A DNA stretch of 50,319 bases from Phenylobacterium sp. (GCF_030693405.1 NZ_JAUYAW010000060.1:1-50319); one strand, 5' to 3'. Positions 14,251 to 23,216 are shown, numbered from the stretch's first letter. Program-made: numbers and translations. The notes: a model not told the origin generated them from the sequence alone.

Positions 14251-14538
14251 ATGACCATTTTCGTGCTGATGTGCTTCGACAAGAAGAATGCGCTGTCCGA
14301 GCGCATGGCCGTGCGCGAGGCCCACCTGGCCTATATCGGCGAGCATCTGGACCGCGTGAAGCTGGCTGGTCCCCTGCTGGACGAGGCCGGCGAGATGGCC
14401 GGATCGCTGATCCTCTATGAAGCTGAGACCCTGGCCGAGGTTCAGGCGTTCAGCGCGGCTGATCCCTACAAGTCCGCCGGCGTCTTCGAGCGGGTGGAGA
14501 TCTCGGCCATGAAGATCACCCGCGGGGCCCTGGCTTGA
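14251..14538 (+). CDS. YciI-family protein
   Basis: 95 residues of the YciI/YCII ferredoxin-like fold: FVLMCFDKKNALSERM, then REAHLAYIGEH (with the family's conserved His), LLDEAGEMAGSLIL and FSAADPYKSAGVFERVEI, which matches the usual DPxxxAGLF segment. The biochemical role of most members is unknown; some are hydrolase-like. Operon position after gpsA and before a Rieske protein is shared with Caulobacter by recollection. Confidence 0.85.
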   Translation: MTIFVLMCFDKKNALSERMAVREAHLAYIGEHLDRVKLAGPLLDEAGEMAGSLILYEAETLAEVQAFSAADPYKSAGVFERVEISAMKITRGALA

Positions 14539-14891
14539 GCGGCAACCCCGCCCGACCGCCCGCGGGAACTGATCTCTGCGCGGTTGAAGAGATCACCGAA
14601 CCCGGCGCCAAGAGCTTCCGCTTCCGCGCCGAGGCGGCCATGTTCGCCGGCGTCGTGGTCCGCGTGGGCGAAGAGATCCGCGGCTATGTAGATTCCTGCC
14701 CCCACGCCGGCTGGCCGCTCTCGGCCCTGGACGACCGCTACCTGACGAGAGACGCCCGCCACATCCTCTGCGCGGGCCACGGCGCCCTGTTCACCCCGCT
14801 CACCGGTGAATGCGTCGTTGGCCCCTGTTTCGGCGAACGCCTCACCCCCTGGCCGGTGGAGCTCCGCGAGGGGCGGGTGGTGACGGCCTAG
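14535..14891 (+). CDS. Rieske [2Fe-2S] domain protein
   Basis: 118 residues from a TTG at 14535 that overlaps the preceding stop (TTGA). One Rieske domain holds the cluster ligands Cys55 and His57 in CPHAGW, and Cys79 and His82 in CAGHGALF. Single-domain Rieske proteins are soluble electron carriers for oxygenases, or accessory proteins. No signal or membrane segment is visible, so it should be cytoplasmic. Last gene of the tsaD operon. Confidence 0.88.
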   Translation: MSGNPARPPAGTDLCAVEEITEPGAKSFRFRAEAAMFAGVVVRVGEEIRGYVDSCPHAGWPLSALDDRYLTRDARHILCAGHGALFTPLTGECVVGPCFGERLTPWPVELREGRVVTA

Positions 14892-14908
14892 GCCGCTTTC
14901 GCCAGGGC

Positions 14909-15334
14909 CTAGTCCTGCCCCGCCAGCTTGTCGGCCACGCGGCCGTGCACGGCTTCGGCTTCCGGGGTCATGATCTCGTCGAAGTCTGACATCTCGTAGA
15001 AGGGGCGAATCTCGATCTCGCTGGGGCCGGGCATGGGATTGGGGCAGCGCTTCACCCAGGCCACCGCCTCGTCCATGTCCTTGACCTCCCAGATCCAGTA
15101 GCCGGCCACCACCTCCTTCGTCTCGGCGAAGGGGCCGTCGATGACGGTGCGGCCTTCGCCGTCGAAGGCGACCCGCTTGCCCTGGGCGGTGGGCTTGAGG
15201 CCATCTCCGCCCTTCATGATCCCGGCTTCCACCAGCAGCTCATTGTAGCGGCCCATGGCCTCCAGCAGCTCGCCGCCGGGCATGATCCCAGCCTCGCTGT
15301 CAGCCGTCGCCTTGACGAACACCATCACTCGCAT
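14909..15334 (-). CDS. YCII-related (DGPF-domain) protein
   Basis: 141 residues from ATG 15334, preceded by an excellent ribosome site (AGGAGGAGA); the TTG at 15364 is not needed. Family pattern: MRVMVFVKATADSEAG, GELLEAMGRYNELLVEAGIM, VIDGPFAETKEVVAGYWIWEV and AVAWVKRCPNP. Often found beside ECF sigma factors, which is not the case here. Function is unknown, probably a small enzyme or sensor with the ferredoxin-like fold. Convergent with the Rieske gene. Confidence 0.85.
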   Translation of the reverse strand: MRVMVFVKATADSEAGIMPGGELLEAMGRYNELLVEAGIMKGGDGLKPTAQGKRVAFDGEGRTVIDGPFAETKEVVAGYWIWEVKDMDEAVAWVKRCPNPMPGPSEIEIRPFYEMSDFDEIMTPEAEAVHGRVADKLAGQD

Positions 15335-15434
15335 CGCCGCTCTCCTCCTGCTCATCCGAAACAAATTGATGGGAATTGTTCAAAGGACGCCGGTCGCGGC
15401 GGCAAGCCGACATCGGACGCGAGGATATTCCGCC

Positions 15435-16199
15435 TCAGACCTTGGTCATGGAGGCTCCGCCATCAACAAAGAAGGCCGAACCGGTGACAAAGCTGGCCTC
15501 GCTGGTGGCCAGGAACAGGGCCGCAGCGGCGATTTCCTCCGGCTGAGCGATGCGCTTTAGAGCATGCAGGCTCTCTACCAGCTTAGCGGCCTCGGGTGTC
15601 GGAGCCACCGAGCGGCCCAGAGGGGTGTCGGCTCCGCCGGAGAGCAAGGCATTGGCCCGGATGCCCTGCGGCCCATACTCCGCAGCGATCACGCGCGCGA
15701 GGCCCACCAACCCCGCCTTGGCCGCCGCATAGGCGCCCAGTCCCGGAAAGGCGCTGGCGTGACCGACGAAGCTTGACGTGAAGATCAGAGAGCCCCCGCC
15801 AGAGGTAAGCATTGCTGGGATTTGCCGGCGGGCGCCCAGGAAGGCGCTGGTCAGGTTGACGTCCAGCACCCGCCGCCAATCGGCCGTATCCATATCCGCC
15901 AGCGGCCCGACCGGCCCCGTGGCGCCGGCGTTGTTGAAGGCCACATCCAATCTGCCGAATGTTTCGAGCGCCCGGTCCACGAGGGCGTTGGTGACCGACT
16001 CCTCGCTTACATCGCCAAGTACGACCTCAGCGGCCACGCCCCGCGTGGCCAGGGTCGCCGCCAGAGCCTCAAGCGCAGGCGCGCTCCGCGCGTTCAAAAC
16101 CAGTCGCGCGCCTTCGGCGCCAAAGGCCAGGGCCGCAGCCCGTCCGATACCCGAGCTTGCGCCCGTGATGATAGCCACCTTGCCCTCTAGTCGCGCCAT
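15435..16199 (-). CDS. Short-chain dehydrogenase/reductase
   Basis: 254 residues of the classical SDR family. The NAD(P)-binding TGASSGIGRA is at residues 13-21 and NNAGATG at 89-95. Catalytic Ser142/143 lies in FTSSFVG, and Tyr157 and Lys161 in AYAAAKAG. The C-terminal FVTGSAFFVDGGASM is also typical. The substrate cannot be read from the sequence; it belongs to the broad FabG-like oxidoreductases. The basic residue after the first strand (NAR at 36-38) favours NADP(H). Confidence 0.9.
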   Translation of the reverse strand: MARLEGKVAIITGASSGIGRAAALAFGAEGARLVLNARSAPALEALAATLATRGVAAEVVLGDVSEESVTNALVDRALETFGRLDVAFNNAGATGPVGPLADMDTADWRRVLDVNLTSAFLGARRQIPAMLTSGGGSLIFTSSFVGHASAFPGLGAYAAAKAGLVGLARVIAAEYGPQGIRANALLSGGADTPLGRSVAPTPEAAKLVESLHALKRIAQPEEIAAAALFLATSEASFVTGSAFFVDGGASMTKV

Positions 16200-16300
16200 A
16201 CTCTGTCTCCATTGATTGAATGGCTGGGTCCAATGGGGGAGGCATAGGCGCAGAGGGGACTTGGGTCTGGCGCTTCCCGGACCGGCAACATGGCGGCACG

Positions 16301-17095
16301 ATGGGCCCGCCAGACATGCGACCCTTCCTTAACGGCTTGGCGGCTATGCCATCAGAAGACCTTCGATGGAGCTTCGTCTTGGCTGATCCGATCCGCGCGC
16401 TCGCCACCCTGAACGGCCGCTTTGCGCCCCAGTTCGCCCAGACCATGCTCGGCAAGCCGCGGTCCAGCGGCGACGCGGCGGCCTTCGCCGGCCACTGTCA
16501 GACCATGGGCTTTGAGTTCACCACCGAGTGGGCCGACAACAACATCCCCTATGTGGCGCCCCTCCTGCGGGACTTCGCCGCCACCCGCGGCCAGATTCGC
16601 TATCTGGAAATCGGCGCCTATGAGGGCCGCAACCTGGCCTTCATGGACTGGCTTCTGCCGGCCAAGCTGGACGTCACGGTCATCGATCCCTGGTTCGACG
16701 AGGCCCTGAACCCGGAAGAAAAATACCATGCGGTCGAGCCCCGCTTTCACCGCAACATGGGCAAGCTCGGCTTCACCGGCCTTACCACCCACAAGGGCTT
16801 CTCCACCTATGAGCTGCCCAAGATGCTGGAGCGCGGCGAGCGCTACGACCTGATCTATGTAGACGGCAGCCACACCGCCTGGGCGGTGATGGTGGACCTG
16901 GCCTATTGCGCGGCCCTGCTGGAGGTCGGCGGCATGATGGTGCTGGACGACTACTGGCATGACGAGAGCGAGATCGGCGGGCCGGGCGTCAAGCAGGCGG
17001 TCGACCGCTTCCACGGTGTCTTCCGCCACTATTTCGAGATCAGCGCGGTCTACCGCCAGGTGGCCCTGACCAAGATCGCCGAAATCCCCCGCTAG
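16301..17095 (+). CDS. Class I SAM-dependent methyltransferase
   Basis: About 264 residues from ATG 16301; ATG 16316 and ATG 16220 are alternatives, and the region before 16301 looks non-conserved. The SAM-binding strand is IRYLEIGAYEGRNLAFM, the acidic end of strand 2 is VTVIDPWFD, and YDLIYVDGSHTAW followed by LLEVGGMMVLDDYWHD is typical of the Methyltransf_24 group. The substrate is unknown; related proteins modify sugars or small molecules. Divergent from the SDR gene. Confidence 0.8.
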   Translation: MGPPDMRPFLNGLAAMPSEDLRWSFVLADPIRALATLNGRFAPQFAQTMLGKPRSSGDAAAFAGHCQTMGFEFTTEWADNNIPYVAPLLRDFAATRGQIRYLEIGAYEGRNLAFMDWLLPAKLDVTVIDPWFDEALNPEEKYHAVEPRFHRNMGKLGFTGLTTHKGFSTYELPKMLERGERYDLIYVDGSHTAWAVMVDLAYCAALLEVGGMMVLDDYWHDESEIGGPGVKQAVDRFHGVFRHYFEISAVYRQVALTKIAEIPR

Positions 17096-17120
17096 TCTTG
17101 ATCCCGCACACGGGCCCCGC

Positions 17121-17148
17121 GGCGCCTGTTTTGCCAGCTAGAGGCGCC
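17121..17148. terminator. Inverted repeat after the methyltransferase gene
   Basis: GGCGCCT (17121-17127) pairs with AGGCGCC (17142-17148) 26 bases past the stop codon. There is no T-run, so a Rho-independent terminator is uncertain. Confidence 0.3.
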
Positions 17149-17272
17149 TGCTGCGACGCGCGCGCCTGAACTGGGTCATTTCTGGAAACCGACGTTCCGA
17201 ATCCGCTGGATATCGGACGCCGCCAGGCCTATGGGAAGCGGTGACGGGGGTGGGCGCGTCAGGGAGCTGAGC

Positions 17273-18460
17273 GTGCTGAAGTTTCGTCGGTTTTTCGACA
17301 CCGAACATCGTCATCATCACTTTGCGGGGCTGCAGGTCTTCCTGGTCGCCCTGCTGGCGGGCGGCCTGGCCGTAGCCTCGCCCTATATGGGCGGCGAGCG
17401 GACCGGGCTGCGTCTGGCCAAGCTGACCGACGGGCAGATCGACGCCGCGGCGCTGGAGCGCCTGGCCGGCGCCATGGACCCGGCCATGCGCAGTCTCGCC
17501 GACCGCTTCGCCCCGCCTGAGATCACGCCGGCCTTCGCCCGGGTCGACCGGGAGACCGGTGTGATGAACGCCCTGGACGGTGGCGCGCCGGAACCGGCCA
17601 TTCTGCGCCTGCAGGACATGGACGAGGGCCAGGCCCGCCTGTGGAACGCGGCCAATCCCACATCGACCCTGCCCAATCCCGCAGCACGGCCGTTCCGCAT
17701 CTCCGGCGGCTCGCTGCATCAGGCCCGCGCGCTGGATTGCCTCGCCGCGGCCGTCTATTACGAAGCCCGCTATGAGAGCCTGGACGGCCAGCGGGCCGTG
17801 GCCCAGGTGGTGCTGAACCGCGTCCGTCATCCGGCCTATCCGAATTCCGTCTGCGGCGTGGTCTTCCAGGGCTCCAACCGCACCACCGGCTGCCAGTTCA
17901 CCTTCACCTGCGACGGCGCCCTGGGGCGGCCGCCGGAGGCCGAGGGCTGGACCCGCGCGCGGCAGATCGCCGAGGCCGCCCTGTCGGGCTATGTGATGAA
18001 GGGGGTCGGCAACGCGACCCACTATCACGCCAACTATGTGGCCCCCTATTGGAGCCCCAGCCTGATGAAGGTGGCCACGGTCGGCGCCCACATCTTCTAT
18101 CGCTGGATGGGCGGCTGGGGTCTGCCCGGCGCCTTTGGCGGCGCCTATGGGGGCGATGAGTCGGTCGGCTTCCAGGTCGCCGCCCTGAACCGTCTGTCTG
18201 GCCCGGGCCTGGTGGAGATGGCCACCCTGGCCGAGGACATGGAGACGCTTGCCCCCACCGGCCTCACCGGTTCGGGCGAAAATGACGCCGCCGATGTTCA
18301 GGTGATCGAGGTCGCGTCCATCCAGCACGAGATCGTCGCCCAGCCGGACGCCGTGGTCGCCCAGGCCGAGGGTCTCGTCCCGGCCGAGGACCTGGACTGG
18401 GTCGGACGGGTCAAGCGCGCCCCGCCGCGCCTGGCCATCCCCTCCAGCAACGGCTTTTAG
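17273..18460 (+). CDS. SleB/CwlJ-type cell wall hydrolase
   Basis: 395 residues from GTG 17273 with AGGGAG upstream. One N-terminal membrane anchor (VFLVALLAGGLAVAS, residues about 22-36) is followed by an Ala-rich spacer. The Hydrolase_2 domain spans about 154-265: LDCLAAAVYYEARYE (catalytic Glu164), VLNRVRHPAYPNSVCGVVFQ, CQFTFTCDG and ATHYHANYVAPYWS. Such enzymes cleave peptidoglycan as lytic transglycosylases or amidases. In non-sporulating bacteria they act in envelope remodelling. The anchor puts the domain in the periplasm. Confidence 0.9.
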   Translation: MLKFRRFFDTEHRHHHFAGLQVFLVALLAGGLAVASPYMGGERTGLRLAKLTDGQIDAAALERLAGAMDPAMRSLADRFAPPEITPAFARVDRETGVMNALDGGAPEPAILRLQDMDEGQARLWNAANPTSTLPNPAARPFRISGGSLHQARALDCLAAAVYYEARYESLDGQRAVAQVVLNRVRHPAYPNSVCGVVFQGSNRTTGCQFTFTCDGALGRPPEAEGWTRARQIAEAALSGYVMKGVGNATHYHANYVAPYWSPSLMKVATVGAHIFYRWMGGWGLPGAFGGAYGGDESVGFQVAALNRLSGPGLVEMATLAEDMETLAPTGLTGSGENDAADVQVIEVASIQHEIVAQPDAVVAQAEGLVPAEDLDWVGRVKRAPPRLAIPSSNGF

Positions 18461-18475
18461 GGGTCCGCCCGGCGA

Positions 18476-19225
18476 TCAGGCCGGGGCGGTCTCGGCCGAG
18501 AAGGCCGCCACATCCTCCAGCAGGCCGATGGCGGCCATGCGGACCAGTTCGCCGCCCTTTTCCGGGGTCGCCTGGGCCGGATCAGAGCCCATGCGGCCAT
18601 CGGGATAGCGGGCGCGGAAATCCATCGCCTCGCGGATCGGCCCGGTGGGCGCGATCTTCGGCGCATAGTCGGCGGTCTTGATGGCGTCGGGATAGGCCCA
18701 CTGGGTGACCGCGATCTCCGACGGCGTCGCATGGCTGCCATGGCCGGTAGGGAACTGGCTGTTGGCCAGGGCGAGGACACCCTTCAGCTCCCACCAGTTC
18801 TTCAGCTTGCAGGCAAAGCCCCGGGGTTTCCCGGCGAAGCTCGCCTCGGCATAGAGCTCGGAAAAGGCCGCCTCGATGGTGGCGACGTTCCCCCCATGGC
18901 CATTGAGGAAATAGATTTTCTCGAACCCGTGGGCCGAGAGCGACCGGCACCAGTCACCAATGGCGGCGATGAAGGTCGAGGGGCGCAGGGAGATGGTGCC
19001 GGGGAAGCCCAGATGATGCTGGGCCATGCCGATATTGAAGGTGGGCGCCACCAGGATGTCGCCGCTCTTCTGCGCCTCATGGGCGATGATTTCCGGACAC
19101 AGCCAGTCGGTGCCCAGCAGGCCCGTGGGGCCATGCTGCTCGTTGGAGCCGATCGGAACGACCACCGTCTTCGAGCGGGCAAGGAAGCCTTCGACCTCGG
19201 ACCAGGTAGACAGGTGCAGCAGCAT
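18476..19225 (-). CDS. Creatininase-family amidohydrolase
   Basis: About 249 residues from ATG 19225; the ATG at 19264 adds a tail not seen in the family. Metal-binding residues are visible: Glu29 and His31 in SNEQHGPTG, Asp40 in GTDW, His110 in NGHGGN, and Glu118. This family includes creatininase, FAPy deformylase and MftE-type peptidases, all with a binuclear metal centre. No neighbour points to the substrate, so only the family is claimed. Confidence 0.88.
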   Translation of the reverse strand: MLLHLSTWSEVEGFLARSKTVVVPIGSNEQHGPTGLLGTDWLCPEIIAHEAQKSGDILVAPTFNIGMAQHHLGFPGTISLRPSTFIAAIGDWCRSLSAHGFEKIYFLNGHGGNVATIEAAFSELYAEASFAGKPRGFACKLKNWWELKGVLALANSQFPTGHGSHATPSEIAVTQWAYPDAIKTADYAPKIAPTGPIREAMDFRARYPDGRMGSDPAQATPEKGGELVRMAAIGLLEDVAAFSAETAPA

Positions 19226-19298
19226 GGGGCGATCTCCGGCGCAAACGGGGGGGTCAACCGACATAGGCCCTCGAGCCTCGGGAGGTAAGCCCCGGCCA

Positions 19299-19346
19299 GA
19301 GCGCGTTCCGATAGTTGGGAACCGGTTATCGGATCAAAACGCGCTC
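19299..19346. repeat. Intergenic palindrome, GAGCGCGTT family, copy 1
   Basis: Outer arms GAGCGCGTT (19299-19307) and AACGCGCTC (19338-19346), inner arms CCGATA (19308-19313) and TATCGG (19327-19332), with GGGAACCGGT in the loop. This is the common alphaproteobacterial intergenic palindrome that contains GGGAACCGGTT between GAGCGCGTT arms. A relative lies at 49252-49300. Confidence 0.75.
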
Positions 19347-19358
19347 AAGACGCAAGGC

Positions 19359-20135
19359 TCAGATGCCGGCGTACCACTCGTAGCCGCGATCCTCCCAGAA
19401 GCCGCCCCGGCCGCCGGCGATGTGGGCGAAGCTCTCCACCGCCTCGATGCGCATGACGTATTTGGCGTGCTTGTAGCCCAGCTGGCGTTCGACCCGCAGG
19501 CGCAGGGGGGCGCCGTGCTTCACCGGCAGGTCCGCCCCGTTCATCTCGTAGGCCAGGATGGTCTGTTCGTGGAAGGCGTCGACCAGGTCGATGCTCTCGT
19601 AATAGAGCCCCCGGTCCCCCTCGGCGAAGGCGTCCAGCCGGTCGGCGCAGTGGAAGACGATGTAGCGCGCTTCCGGTTTGAGCACGGCCTCCTCCAGCAG
19701 GGCCGAGAGCCTGGCCCCGGTCCATTGGCCGATGCTGCTCCAGCCTTCCACGCAGTCGTGGCGGGTGATCTGGGTGCGGGCCGGCCGGGCGCGCAGGTCT
19801 TCAAGGCTGAGGGACAGGGGCCGCTCCACCAGCCCGCCGATCTCCAGGCGCCAGTCGGCGAAATTGCTGGCGACCAGGGTCTGATAGGCGGCTCCGGCCG
19901 GCCGCAGGCTGCCATTGGCGCGGAAGTCCGGGGAGATGTCGGCGGGCGTGAATTCCCGCGCCAGCGCCGTGCGCGAGAGGATCAGCCGCTGAGCGGCCAT
20001 GGTCAGGCCCTCGGCCCGGGCCAGGGTGGCGCGGACGCCGGCATTTCGGCTGACCTGGTCGCAGCCGGCCAGGGTCAGGCCCAATAGGGCCGAGCCGGCG
20101 CCGGCCAGCAGGCCACGGCGGGGGATCGAGGTCAT
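19359..20135 (-). CDS. YedY/MsrP-like molybdopterin oxidoreductase, Tat lipoprotein
   Basis: 258 residues. The N-terminus PRRGLLAGAGSALLGL has a Tat-like RR and ends in a lipobox LAGC (Cys25), so the enzyme should be exported folded and lipid-anchored. The sulfite-oxidase fold holds the molybdenum-ligating Cys128 in RHDCVEGW, and downstream APLRLRVERQLGYKHAKYV fits the family. MsrP repairs oxidised methionine in periplasmic proteins; the substrate here is unproven. Its start overlaps the stop of the cytochrome b gene, so the pair are an oxidoreductase and its membrane electron donor. Confidence 0.85.
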   Translation of the reverse strand: MTSIPRRGLLAGAGSALLGLTLAGCDQVSRNAGVRATLARAEGLTMAAQRLILSRTALAREFTPADISPDFRANGSLRPAGAAYQTLVASNFADWRLEIGGLVERPLSLSLEDLRARPARTQITRHDCVEGWSSIGQWTGARLSALLEEAVLKPEARYIVFHCADRLDAFAEGDRGLYYESIDLVDAFHEQTILAYEMNGADLPVKHGAPLRLRVERQLGYKHAKYVMRIEAVESFAHIAGGRGGFWEDRGYEWYAGI

Positions 20136-20941
20136 AGGTGCGCTCCCGGAACGGGCGGCGGTGTCTCCCCGCCGGTGATCATGGCCCGCAGCTGGCGCAG
20201 GGGCCCTGAGGCCAGGACCATGGCGATATGGACCAGGACGAAGGTCACGATGGCCAGGGCGCTGAGGAAGTGGATGGTCCTCGCCGACTGACGGCCGCCG
20301 AACAGCTCGAAGGTCCAGGGCCAGGCGGCGTTGACGCCAGGCGACATGCCCAGGCCGCTCAGGACCATCAGGGGCAGGAGGCCGAAGATGACCGCCAGAT
20401 AGACCAGCTTCTGCAGGGCGTTGTAGCGGCCGTGGGGGAAGCGCAGGGCCAGATGGTCCCGGATCTCGCGTCCCAGGTGGCCCGGCGAAAGCTCCGCCCG
20501 GCGCGGGGCGAGATCGCGGCGGAAATGGCCGCTGGCCAGGCCCCAGGCCAGATAGGCCAGGCCGTTGAAGACAAACAGCCAGGCGAAGAAGAAGTGCCAG
20601 CGGCGCCCCTCGGCCAGGGACCGGTAACCCGGCAGGGTGGCCCAGGCCGGGAAGCCCCGGCGCTCGCCGTCCGACAGGCCCAGCAGGCCGGTGGTCTCCA
20701 CCTTCAGGCCGCCCACCTGGGTATAGCCCGCCAGACCCGGGCCCTTGGGTTCAGCGGTCATGGCGACCCAGGGCTCGGCGAAGGTCGAGGCGTGGCCCCA
20801 ATAGAGGGCCGGATGGGCGTTGAAGATCTGCAGGCCGCTGCCCAGCAGAACCAGCAGCACCAGGGCGTTGACCCAGTGGGTCAGCCGCACCAGGAGGCTG
20901 TGCCGCGGCCGGGTCCTTGCGGGTTTGATCGGGTCGTCCAA
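20132..20941 (-). CDS. Cytochrome b561-type membrane subunit
   Basis: 269 residues of the cytochrome b/b6 N-terminal family. Haem ligand candidates are in LVRLTHWVNALVLLVLLGSG (His22), FFFAWLFVFNGLAYL, and IHFLSALAIVTFVLVHIAMV (two His). Four or five membrane segments are visible; a soluble loop lies at about 55-110. It would pass electrons from the quinone pool to the molybdoenzyme encoded by the overlapping downstream gene, the role MsrQ plays for MsrP, although this protein is of the b561 type and not MsrQ. Confidence 0.85.
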   Translation of the reverse strand: MDDPIKPARTRPRHSLLVRLTHWVNALVLLVLLGSGLQIFNAHPALYWGHASTFAEPWVAMTAEPKGPGLAGYTQVGGLKVETTGLLGLSDGERRGFPAWATLPGYRSLAEGRRWHFFFAWLFVFNGLAYLAWGLASGHFRRDLAPRRAELSPGHLGREIRDHLALRFPHGRYNALQKLVYLAVIFGLLPLMVLSGLGMSPGVNAAWPWTFELFGGRQSARTIHFLSALAIVTFVLVHIAMVLASGPLRQLRAMITGGETPPPVPGAHL

Positions 20942-21067
20942 GGGACCGCCTCCGTCGCCATCTGCCAGACACTACGCCGGATCGGCATGCGGCGTTACAG
21001 CGGCGCCGTCGGAACGCCTCGCGACGCCGCACGCTGTCCTGGTTCAACCCCCAAGGGAGACCCCGAG

Positions 21068-21232
21068 ATGAGCGAGCAAGACGCCAAGCGCCACACACCG
21101 GTCGAGAACCCGCCGCCCGAGCCGCCGGTGCAGAGCCAGGAGGAACAGGTCGAGCGCACCGGACGGGCGCCCGAAGTGACCGGCCAGACCGAAGGGCTTC
21201 CCAAGGACGCCGGCAAGACGGGCGAATCCTGA
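21068..21232 (+). CDS. 54-residue hydrophilic protein, unknown function
   Basis: From ATG 21068 with AAGGGAGA seven bases upstream. The product has no hydrophobic segment and is rich in Pro, Glu and Gln (VENPPPEPPVQSQEEQVERT, then EVTGQTEGLPKDAGKTGES), so it is probably disordered. The strong ribosome site is the main support. It is divergent from the cytochrome b gene. No family recognised. Confidence 0.5.
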   Translation: MSEQDAKRHTPVENPPPEPPVQSQEEQVERTGRAPEVTGQTEGLPKDAGKTGES

Positions 21233-21320
21233 GCCTTCAGGGCCGTTGGCGCGGGCGGCGGGCGCCCCTAAGGTCCCCGCACGTCGCCCGGCGCCTGGGC
21301 GGTCTTGAGCGGGGGGCCTG

Positions 21321-22256
21321 ATGGGCTGGGACGGCGGAACCGAGATCTGGGTCGGCGGGGTCAACACCTGGGAATGCGATGAGATGGGTCATCTCAACGT
21401 GCGTCACTGGGTGGCCAAGTCCATGGAGGCCCTGGCGGGTCTGGCCGCTGAGCTGGGCATGCCCGACGCCTTTTCTGGCCTTGCGCCGTCCACGCTGCTG
21501 GTCCGCGAGCAGCACATCCGCTTCCTGCGGGAGGCCAAGCCCGGGGCGGCCCTGACCGCCCGGGGCGGGGTGGTGGCCATAGGCGAGGACGAGGCCCGGC
21601 TGCTGATCGTCATCCTGCATCCCGACGGGACGCCGGCCGCCACCTTCCAGACCGTGGTGCGTCACGCCACCGCCGATGCGGGCCGGGTCTTTCCCTGGTC
21701 GCGGCGCATCCTGGCGGCGGCAGAGCGCCTGCAGGTGGACATCCCCGACTTCGCCGCGCCCCGCTCCATCAGCCTCGATCCCGTGGCCGCCAGCGCCGCC
21801 AGCCTGGAGGCGGCCAAGGCTATGGACCTGACCCGGATCGGTCTGGGCGTGATCGGCGCGGCCGATTGCGACGCCTTTGGCCGCATGCGCACCGAGATCG
21901 TCATGGGCAAGATTTCCGACGGCATCCTGCACCTGCTGGGCGCCGACCGGGGCCTGGGCGAAGGTCCAGGCTCAGGCGCGCCGCGGATCGGCGGCGCGGC
22001 CCTGGAATACCGGCTGGTGCATTTCGCCTGGCCCCGGGCCGGCGACCGGTTCGAGCTGCGCTCGGCCACCGCCCATGTGGAGGAGCGATTCCGCCGCCTG
22101 CGCCACTGGATGGTCGATCCCCACACCGGCCGGCCCTGGGCCAGCGCCGAGAATGTCGCCGTGGGCTTCGACCTCGACGCCCGCAAGGTGGTGCGGCTGT
22201 CGCCCGAGGCGGTGGACGCCATACGCAAGACCACCCGACCCGAGATGGCGCTTTAG
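21321..22256 (+). CDS. Acyl-CoA thioesterase, double hotdog fold
   Basis: 311 residues with two hotdog domains. The first has VNTWECDEMGHLNVRHWV (residues about 14-31), where Asp is the usual catalytic residue. The second has GAADCDAFGRMRTEIVMG near 182-200, and LVHFAWPRAGDRFELRSA. Members hydrolyse acyl-CoA or related thioesters. The position beside an alpha/beta hydrolase and near a crotonase suggests a role in acyl-CoA turnover. It ends four bases inside the convergent hydrolase gene. Confidence 0.75.
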   Translation: MGWDGGTEIWVGGVNTWECDEMGHLNVRHWVAKSMEALAGLAAELGMPDAFSGLAPSTLLVREQHIRFLREAKPGAALTARGGVVAIGEDEARLLIVILHPDGTPAATFQTVVRHATADAGRVFPWSRRILAAAERLQVDIPDFAAPRSISLDPVAASAASLEAAKAMDLTRIGLGVIGAADCDAFGRMRTEIVMGKISDGILHLLGADRGLGEGPGSGAPRIGGAALEYRLVHFAWPRAGDRFELRSATAHVEERFRRLRHWMVDPHTGRPWASAENVAVGFDLDARKVVRLSPEAVDAIRKTTRPEMAL

Positions 22257-23134
22257 ACCGCCACCGCTTCAGTCAGGACCTGGCGCACCAGGTCTGGCCG
22301 CTCCATGGGCAGGAAGTGGCTGGTCCCCGGCACGGTCTCGATCCGGTAGCGGCCCGTCGCGGCCAGCATCTCCAGGTGATCGTCGATCCGGCAGGTGGAG
22401 CCCTGCTCGGCCCGCAGGATGCGCACCGGACAGGGGCAGGCCAGCGCTGCGGCCCAGGCCTGGTCGTCATAGACGGCGAAGTTGGACGCCTCCCAGGCGG
22501 GAGCGCAGGCCAGCTCCACCGCCCCGTCGCCGGTGTCCACAAAGCCCGCGGCCACATAGTCCTCCAGCTGCTCCAGGGACCAGGTCCTGAAGGCGCCGCG
22601 CCCCTGATAGGCGGCCACGGCGGCGGCCCGGCTGTCAAAGCGCGCCCGGCGGCGAAGAGCGCCCTGGACCATGGGCGACTGGGCGATGTCGCCAGGCGCC
22701 GCCTCGCCCCGATCCGGCATCAGGACGGGATCGAATAGCAGCAGGTTCGAGATCAGGTCCGGCGCCTGGGCCGCAGCCATCAGGCTGGTGGTCGCCCCCA
22801 TGGAGTGGCCGGCCACCGTGACCGGTCCCTGAACCACATGAGGCAGCAGGGCCAGGAGGTCGTCGCGATAGGCGCCCCAGCCGTTCCGGTTTTCCAGCTC
22901 GGTGGGCAGGGCCGTGGCGCCGTGACCCCGCAGGTCGATGGCCAGAGTCCGCATCTGCGCCCCGAGCGGCGTCAGGATCGAACGGTAGGTGGCGGCGTTG
23001 AAGCCGTTGGCGTGGCAGAAGACGAGGTCGAAATCCCGGTCGGACGGGCCGAATTCCAGGGCCGCCATCTCGCCGCCCCGGCTGGGCAGAGGAAAGCGGC
23101 GGACCCGCGGGGCCTGTGCGACCGTTCCATCCAT
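22253..23134 (-). CDS. Alpha/beta hydrolase
   Basis: 293 residues from ATG 23134 with GAAGGA upstream. Features: LVFCHANGFNAATYRSIL (oxyanion region), AIDLRGHGAT, the nucleophile elbow VAGHSMGATTSL with its Ser, and a C-terminal His in VPGTSHFLPMERP. The catalytic Asp would lie in the strand before it (PVRILRAEQGS). Substrate unknown; the fold covers esterases, lipases and haloperoxidases. Convergent and overlapping by four bases with the thioesterase gene. Confidence 0.88.
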   Translation of the reverse strand: MDGTVAQAPRVRRFPLPSRGGEMAALEFGPSDRDFDLVFCHANGFNAATYRSILTPLGAQMRTLAIDLRGHGATALPTELENRNGWGAYRDDLLALLPHVVQGPVTVAGHSMGATTSLMAAAQAPDLISNLLLFDPVLMPDRGEAAPGDIAQSPMVQGALRRRARFDSRAAAVAAYQGRGAFRTWSLEQLEDYVAAGFVDTGDGAVELACAPAWEASNFAVYDDQAWAAALACPCPVRILRAEQGSTCRIDDHLEMLAATGRYRIETVPGTSHFLPMERPDLVRQVLTEAVAV

Positions 23135-23216
23135 GGGCGGATCCTTCTCTTCGCGCGATGGGTTCTTGTGGCCCCCATATATCCCGTCCGTCCCCTGACC
23201 CAAGGAGAGGTTCGCC

